A stretch of DNA of 9,639 nt from Acidobacteriota bacterium (GTDB lineage: Bacteria > Actinomycetota > Acidimicrobiia > Acidimicrobiales > SHLQ01): positions 1-9,639 of the forward strand of contig JADFOM010000078.1 in assembly GCA_022562835.1 (NCBI GenBank), written 5' to 3'. Position numbers and translations under genes: made by a program. Positions 6,595 through 9,639 of the stretch are shown one piece after another. Under the pieces are notes generated by a model that saw nothing but the letters and a program-made list of their open reading frames with translations, was not told the DNA's origin and ran no database searches. How positions within the stretch are numbered: position 1 is the first letter of the stretch; each line of letters begins with the position of its first letter.

Positions 6595-7982
6595 GCACCA
6601 TTGACAAGGACACCACGAAGGGCGCAGATGTGAGCGACACAAGCGTGTATCTGTCGAACAACTACGCGCCCGTCGCCGACGAGATCACCGTCAACGACCT
6701 GAACGTGATCGGAGCGATACCCGAGGAGTTGGACGGCCGTTGGTTACGTAACGGCCCGAACCCGATCGGCGAGGTCGACCCGGCGACCCATCACTGGTTC
6801 ACCGGCAACGCAATGGTGCACGGCGTGCGTATACGTGGCGGCCGTGCGGAGTGGTACCGCAACCGTTGGGTGCGCGGTCAACGCGAGGCCGAGGCGTTGG
6901 GTGAACCGATGCCTACCGGTCCCGTGCACACCGAGTTCGGTGCAGCTGGTCCTAACACGAGCATCGGTGGTTTCGCAGGCGAGATCTGGGCGTTGGTTGA
7001 GGCAGGCGCTGTGCCGATGCGGATGACACCCGAACTCGACACGATTGGCTACGACGACTTCAGCGGGACTCTGCCCAACGGTTTCAGCGCACATCCGAAG
7101 TACGACCCGGCATCCGGTGAGCTGCATGCGGTGTGTTACACGTGGCCTGACCTGATGGATCACGTCCAGTACGTGGTGGTGGGTCGAGACGGCAAGGTCA
7201 CCAAGGTGATCGACGTGCCCGTCGATGACATGCCGATGATCCATGACATGTCGATAACGCAGAACTATGCGTTGGTCTATGACCTGCCGGTGACCGTCGA
7301 TATCGACCTCGCGATGCAGGAACGGTTCCCGTTCCGCTGGAATCCCGATCACCCTGCTCGGGTGGGGCTGCTGTCACGCGACGCCGACAATGCGGACGAC
7401 ATCATCTGGTGCGACGCACCGATGAACTACTTGTATCACCCGCTCAATGCCTATGAAGACGAAGATGGGCGGGTCGTTGTGGATGTTTGCAGCTACGACG
7501 TGATGTTTCACAAGGACCTCAACGGTCCACTGGGTGACACGACACCGGTACTCGACCGCTGGACGATCGACCCCAAAACCCGTACGACCAACGTGGAACA
7601 CGTCGATGAGCGGCTCCACGAGTTTCCCCGCCACAACCCGAAGGTTGGTGGCATGAAACATCGTTTCGGCTACACAGCGGGTGCAACGAATGGAAAGGCC
7701 GATCTGTTCGGCGCGACCTACAAGATCGACTATGACGCCGGGACGATCCTCGAACACGATCATGGCGAAGGACGGGGAGGAGCCGAGCCCGTCTTTGTGG
7801 CCAAGGAGGGTGGCAGCGCCGAGGACGACGGCTGGTTGATGGTCGCAGTGCACGACGCGACGGTCGACCGCAGCGACCTGGTGATCCTTGACGCTGCAGA
7901 CTTTGAAGGCGACGAGGTTGCCCGGATCGAGTTGCCACGTCGGGTGCCGCACGGTTTCCACGGCAACTGGGTACGCGACTGA
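6591..7982 (+). CDS. Carotenoid oxygenase (RPE65/CCD) family protein
   Basis: A 463-residue non-haem Fe(II) enzyme of the seven-bladed propeller family that cleaves C=C bonds in carotenoids, apocarotenoids or stilbenes with O2. The four iron-binding histidines can be placed at His168 (GFSAHPKYD), His218 (MIHDMSIT), His283 (YLYHPLNAYED) and His457 (PHGFHGNW). GRWLRNGPNPIGEVD near 49-63 is the family N-terminal signature, and EFPRHNP at 344-350 carries the expected second-shell acidic region. Length is typical, with all ligands present, so it should be active. There is no signal peptide. The ATG overlaps the transporter stop (ATGA) and has GAGAGGA at 6575-6581, 9 nt upstream, within the transporter gene. 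Tight coupling to an MMPL protein and co-location with acyl-CoA dehydrogenase and SDR genes suggests cleavage of a transported hydrophobic substrate. Which substrate is not decided by the sequence. Confidence 0.96.
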   Translation: MSTIDKDTTKGADVSDTSVYLSNNYAPVADEITVNDLNVIGAIPEELDGRWLRNGPNPIGEVDPATHHWFTGNAMVHGVRIRGGRAEWYRNRWVRGQREAEALGEPMPTGPVHTEFGAAGPNTSIGGFAGEIWALVEAGAVPMRMTPELDTIGYDDFSGTLPNGFSAHPKYDPASGELHAVCYTWPDLMDHVQYVVVGRDGKVTKVIDVPVDDMPMIHDMSITQNYALVYDLPVTVDIDLAMQERFPFRWNPDHPARVGLLSRDADNADDIIWCDAPMNYLYHPLNAYEDEDGRVVVDVCSYDVMFHKDLNGPLGDTTPVLDRWTIDPKTRTTNVEHVDERLHEFPRHNPKVGGMKHRFGYTAGATNGKADLFGATYKIDYDAGTILEHDHGEGRGGAEPVFVAKEGGSAEDDGWLMVAVHDATVDRSDLVILDAADFEGDEVARIELPRRVPHGFHGNWVRD

Positions 7983-8024
7983 GCCACCGTGCCACGTTGT
8001 ATCGCCGCGACTACGGTGCGCACC

Positions 8025-8477
8025 ATGGCAAACACAGAACTCGAAATGTCTGGTGGCCCGGGCGGCATCAATCCGACCCCTGAGTCGATCGCGGCGCTAT
8101 TTGAGGCGCACGGCGATGGCCCGGTGCACATGTTGAACCTGTTGAAGTTTCGCGAGGTCGCCGACTATCCGTCCGGTCATGAACACGAAGGTTCGTCAGG
8201 CGCAGACGCGTACGGTCGATACGGAGAGGTGGCGATCCGCAACGTCATGGGACTCGGTGGCCGAATCGTCTATATGTCGATGTTTGACGCGTCGGTCATC
8301 GGCGACCCGGCTGAAGACTGGGACCAGATCGCAATCGTCGAGTACCCGAACCTCGATGCATTCGTTGCGCTAGCGGGGACCGAGGGTTACCTCGATGCAA
8401 CCGAACATCGCACCGCTGGGCTTGCCGCCACCCGGTTGATAGCGATGACGCCTGTGCTCGAGGACGGCAAGAACTGA
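8025..8477 (+). CDS. DUF1330-like small alpha/beta protein
   Basis: A 150-residue cytoplasmic protein with a pattern like the DUF1330 / dimeric alpha-beta barrel group. VHMLNLLKFR is at 34-43, AYGRYGEVA at 62-70, WDQIAIVEYPNLDAFVAL at 99-116, and YLDATEHRTAGLAATRLIA at 122-140. The repeated beta-alpha-beta halves fit a ferredoxin-like fold that usually dimerises. No enzymatic role is established for most members; small-molecule binding or a monooxygenase/isomerase role is possible. A GTG at 7989 would add 12 residues that do not look like the family, and neither start has a good Shine-Dalgarno site, so ATG 8025 was chosen on content. It follows the carotenoid oxygenase by 42 nt and precedes the ThuA-like gene by 5 nt, so it is probably part of the same transcript. 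Confidence 0.85.
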   Translation: MANTELEMSGGPGGINPTPESIAALFEAHGDGPVHMLNLLKFREVADYPSGHEHEGSSGADAYGRYGEVAIRNVMGLGGRIVYMSMFDASVIGDPAEDWDQIAIVEYPNLDAFVALAGTEGYLDATEHRTAGLAATRLIAMTPVLEDGKN

Positions 8478-8482
8478 ACTCG

Positions 8483-9265
8483 GTGGCCGAACCGAGAATT
8501 CTCGTCGTCACCAAAGGCCATCCGTTCGAACGCGAACCGTTCTTGGCGATGTTCGACGCGGTCGCGCCGGACCGCTGGGTCCATGTCGAACATCCGGAGG
8601 CACAGCAGCTTTTTGTCGAGCCGCGGCAGCTGGCTGAGTTCGACGCGATCGTGTTCTACGACATGCCAGGCATCGAGTTCACCGGCGCGGAGCCACCCGT
8701 TCGCCTCCTCGAGCCGAGCGATGACTACATCGAAGGGTTCTCGACGATGCTCGCCGATTCCGACGGTCCCGGTCTGGTGTTTCTGCATCACGCGGTCGCT
8801 GGCTGGCCGGCCTGGGACCGCTACCCCGAAATCGTCGGCGCGCGCTTTCACTATCAGCCCAGCAAATTCGACGGACGCAACTATCCGGACTCGGGTTATC
8901 GCCACGATGTGACACACACGGTCGATGTCATCGATCGCGACCACCCTGTCTGTGCGGGCCTGCCCGCGCACTTTGAGATCACAGACGAGGTGTACTGCTT
9001 CCCGGTTCTAGAGGACCGAGTACATCCCCTGATGAGAAGCCGTCACCGGTTTGAGTCCGACGGGTTCTATTCGTCGGCGGCAGCGACGAGGGGCAGGATG
9101 TACGACTCACAAGATTGGACTCATCCGACCGGCAGCGATCTGTCGGCATGGACCCAGCAAGTCGAAGCGACCCGAGTGGTGACCATCCAGTTCGGTGATG
9201 GACCCCAGACATATTCTCACCCGGTCTTTCGGCGTCTCCTCACCAATGCCGTCGCCTGGGTGTGA
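8483..9265 (+). CDS. ThuA-like domain protein (glutamine-amidotransferase-like fold)
   Basis: A 260-residue protein resembling the ThuA family, named from trehalose utilisation genes of rhizobia and related to class I glutamine amidotransferases in fold. ILVVTKGHPFEREPF at 6-20 forms the first strand and loop. FDAIVFYDMPG is at 53-63, and GPGLVFLHHAVAGWPAWDRYPEIVGARFHY at 95-124 carries the characteristic paired His102-His103. ITDEVYCFP is at 166-174, and YSHPVFRRLLTNAVAWV ends the protein as usual for the family. The classical amidotransferase Cys nucleophile is not evident, as in other ThuA proteins. The start is GTG, 5 nt after the DUF1330-like stop, with no clear Shine-Dalgarno site, so reinitiation is likely. 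It is the last gene of the rightward operon. Its biochemical role, possibly sugar or small-molecule related, is unknown. Confidence 0.88.
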   Translation: MAEPRILVVTKGHPFEREPFLAMFDAVAPDRWVHVEHPEAQQLFVEPRQLAEFDAIVFYDMPGIEFTGAEPPVRLLEPSDDYIEGFSTMLADSDGPGLVFLHHAVAGWPAWDRYPEIVGARFHYQPSKFDGRNYPDSGYRHDVTHTVDVIDRDHPVCAGLPAHFEITDEVYCFPVLEDRVHPLMRSRHRFESDGFYSSAAATRGRMYDSQDWTHPTGSDLSAWTQQVEATRVVTIQFGDGPQTYSHPVFRRLLTNAVAWV

Positions 9266-9284
9266 CCCCGTCGGTGATCGGCGT

Positions 9285-9557
9285 TTAGATCGAGTAGTAC
9301 TCGCGTCGAGCCGAGGCTTTGTAGGAACCAACATCTGCTAACAGCGCAAGCGCGACGAACACCCAGCCGACCCCACTGACGTTGTCACCGTCGTAGGCGA
9401 TTGCATACATGAGCGTCGTCCAGGGCAGAAAGACGAACCCGAGTACCGGGATGATGACGTTGTCATAGGCGCGGTCGACAAGCGTCGTGAATATCCAGGT
9501 AAAAGCCAACGCGAACCTGGGGCCGATGAGCGAAAGGAGAACGATCAGGCAACCCAT
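9285..9557 (-). CDS. Small three-helix membrane protein of unknown function
   Basis: A 90-residue protein with three hydrophobic segments, about residues 2-26, 35-54 and 60-76, and a basic C-terminal end (ASARREYY). Segments such as VLGFVFLPWTTLMYAIAY and GVGWVFVALALLADVGSY resemble a conserved actinobacterial hypothetical membrane family, from memory only. The ATG has AAAGGGA about 8 nt upstream. The same frame stays open upstream to the window edge without an ATG, GTG or TTG, so a longer protein beginning outside the window is not excluded, though the hydrophobic start at MGCLIVLL and the ribosome site favour 9557. It converges on the ThuA-like gene with a 19-nt gap and so belongs to a different transcript. 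No function is proposed. Confidence 0.8.
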   Translation of the reverse strand: MGCLIVLLSLIGPRFALAFTWIFTTLVDRAYDNVIIPVLGFVFLPWTTLMYAIAYDGDNVSGVGWVFVALALLADVGSYKASARREYYSI

Positions 9558-9568
9558 TTTTGTATCCC

Positions 9569-9608
9569 TTTGGTGGTGACTCGTTGGCTTTGGTGGAAAC
9601 TCGTTGGC
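9569..9608. repeat. Two tandem 20-bp direct repeats upstream of the small membrane gene
   Basis: Two adjacent 20-bp units (9569-9588 and 9589-9608) share TTTGGTGG then ACTCGTTGGC and differ at only two adjacent bases (TG against AA). The first copy touches the Shine-Dalgarno site of the minus-strand gene starting at 9557. They may be regulatory direct repeats in the leader or a recent local duplication. Confidence 0.85.
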
Positions 9609-9639
9609 TCCGGCGGGTTGAGCTTCAAGGAACAGGTCG

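Noticed and set aside
7374..7961. Minus-strand open frame in the carotenoid oxygenase gene
   Set aside because: Antisense shadow of a gene with all four iron histidines; no ribosome site or family motif of its own.
9266..9284. Terminator between the convergent ThuA-like and membrane protein genes
   Set aside because: The 19-nt gap has no stem-loop with a T-run on either strand.

Overview
The window looks like chromosomal DNA of a high-GC actinobacterium. The leading guess is Acidimicrobiia (Ilumatobacter/Microtrichales-like). The reasons are GC-rich codon use, GTG starts, short operonic gaps, a probably leaderless regulator gene, and a left-edge protein that opens with a GWWxASDGKW segment often seen at the N-termini of proteins from that class. 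This placement is inference from sequence style, not from a marker gene.

The centre is a divergent locus built around a TetR-family gene. Leftward from about 4160 run, on the minus strand: the TetR regulator, an acyl-CoA dehydrogenase family protein, an unrecognised helical protein with ferritin-like (diiron) ligand patterns, and a short-chain dehydrogenase/reductase (SDR). Gaps are 8 to 31 nt, so this is probably one transcript. Rightward from 4243 run, on the plus strand: an MMPL/RND-type membrane transporter, a carotenoid oxygenase family protein (overlapping the transporter by ATGA), a DUF1330-like protein and a ThuA-like protein, again tightly packed. The roughly 82-nt divergent region holds two similar inverted repeats matching TWACGASTGTWA, a TTGACA -35 candidate for the right arm, and a TATAGT -10 placed so that the tetR transcript would start at or next to its start codon.

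Taken together the layout suggests a ligand-controlled divergon. A hydrophobic molecule would be exported or imported by the MMPL protein and processed by an Fe(II) cleavage oxygenase, a possible diiron protein, an acyl-CoA dehydrogenase and an SDR. The substrate cannot be read from the sequence; apocarotenoid, stilbenoid or lipid-like compounds are possibilities.

The flanks look separate. At the left edge is the first 20 codons of a minus-strand gene with a good Shine-Dalgarno site. At the right edge is a convergent small three-helix membrane protein whose upstream region carries a 20-bp tandem repeat. No rRNA, tRNA, CRISPR array, insertion sequence or phage gene was seen, and no gene-free stretch exceeds about 110 bases.
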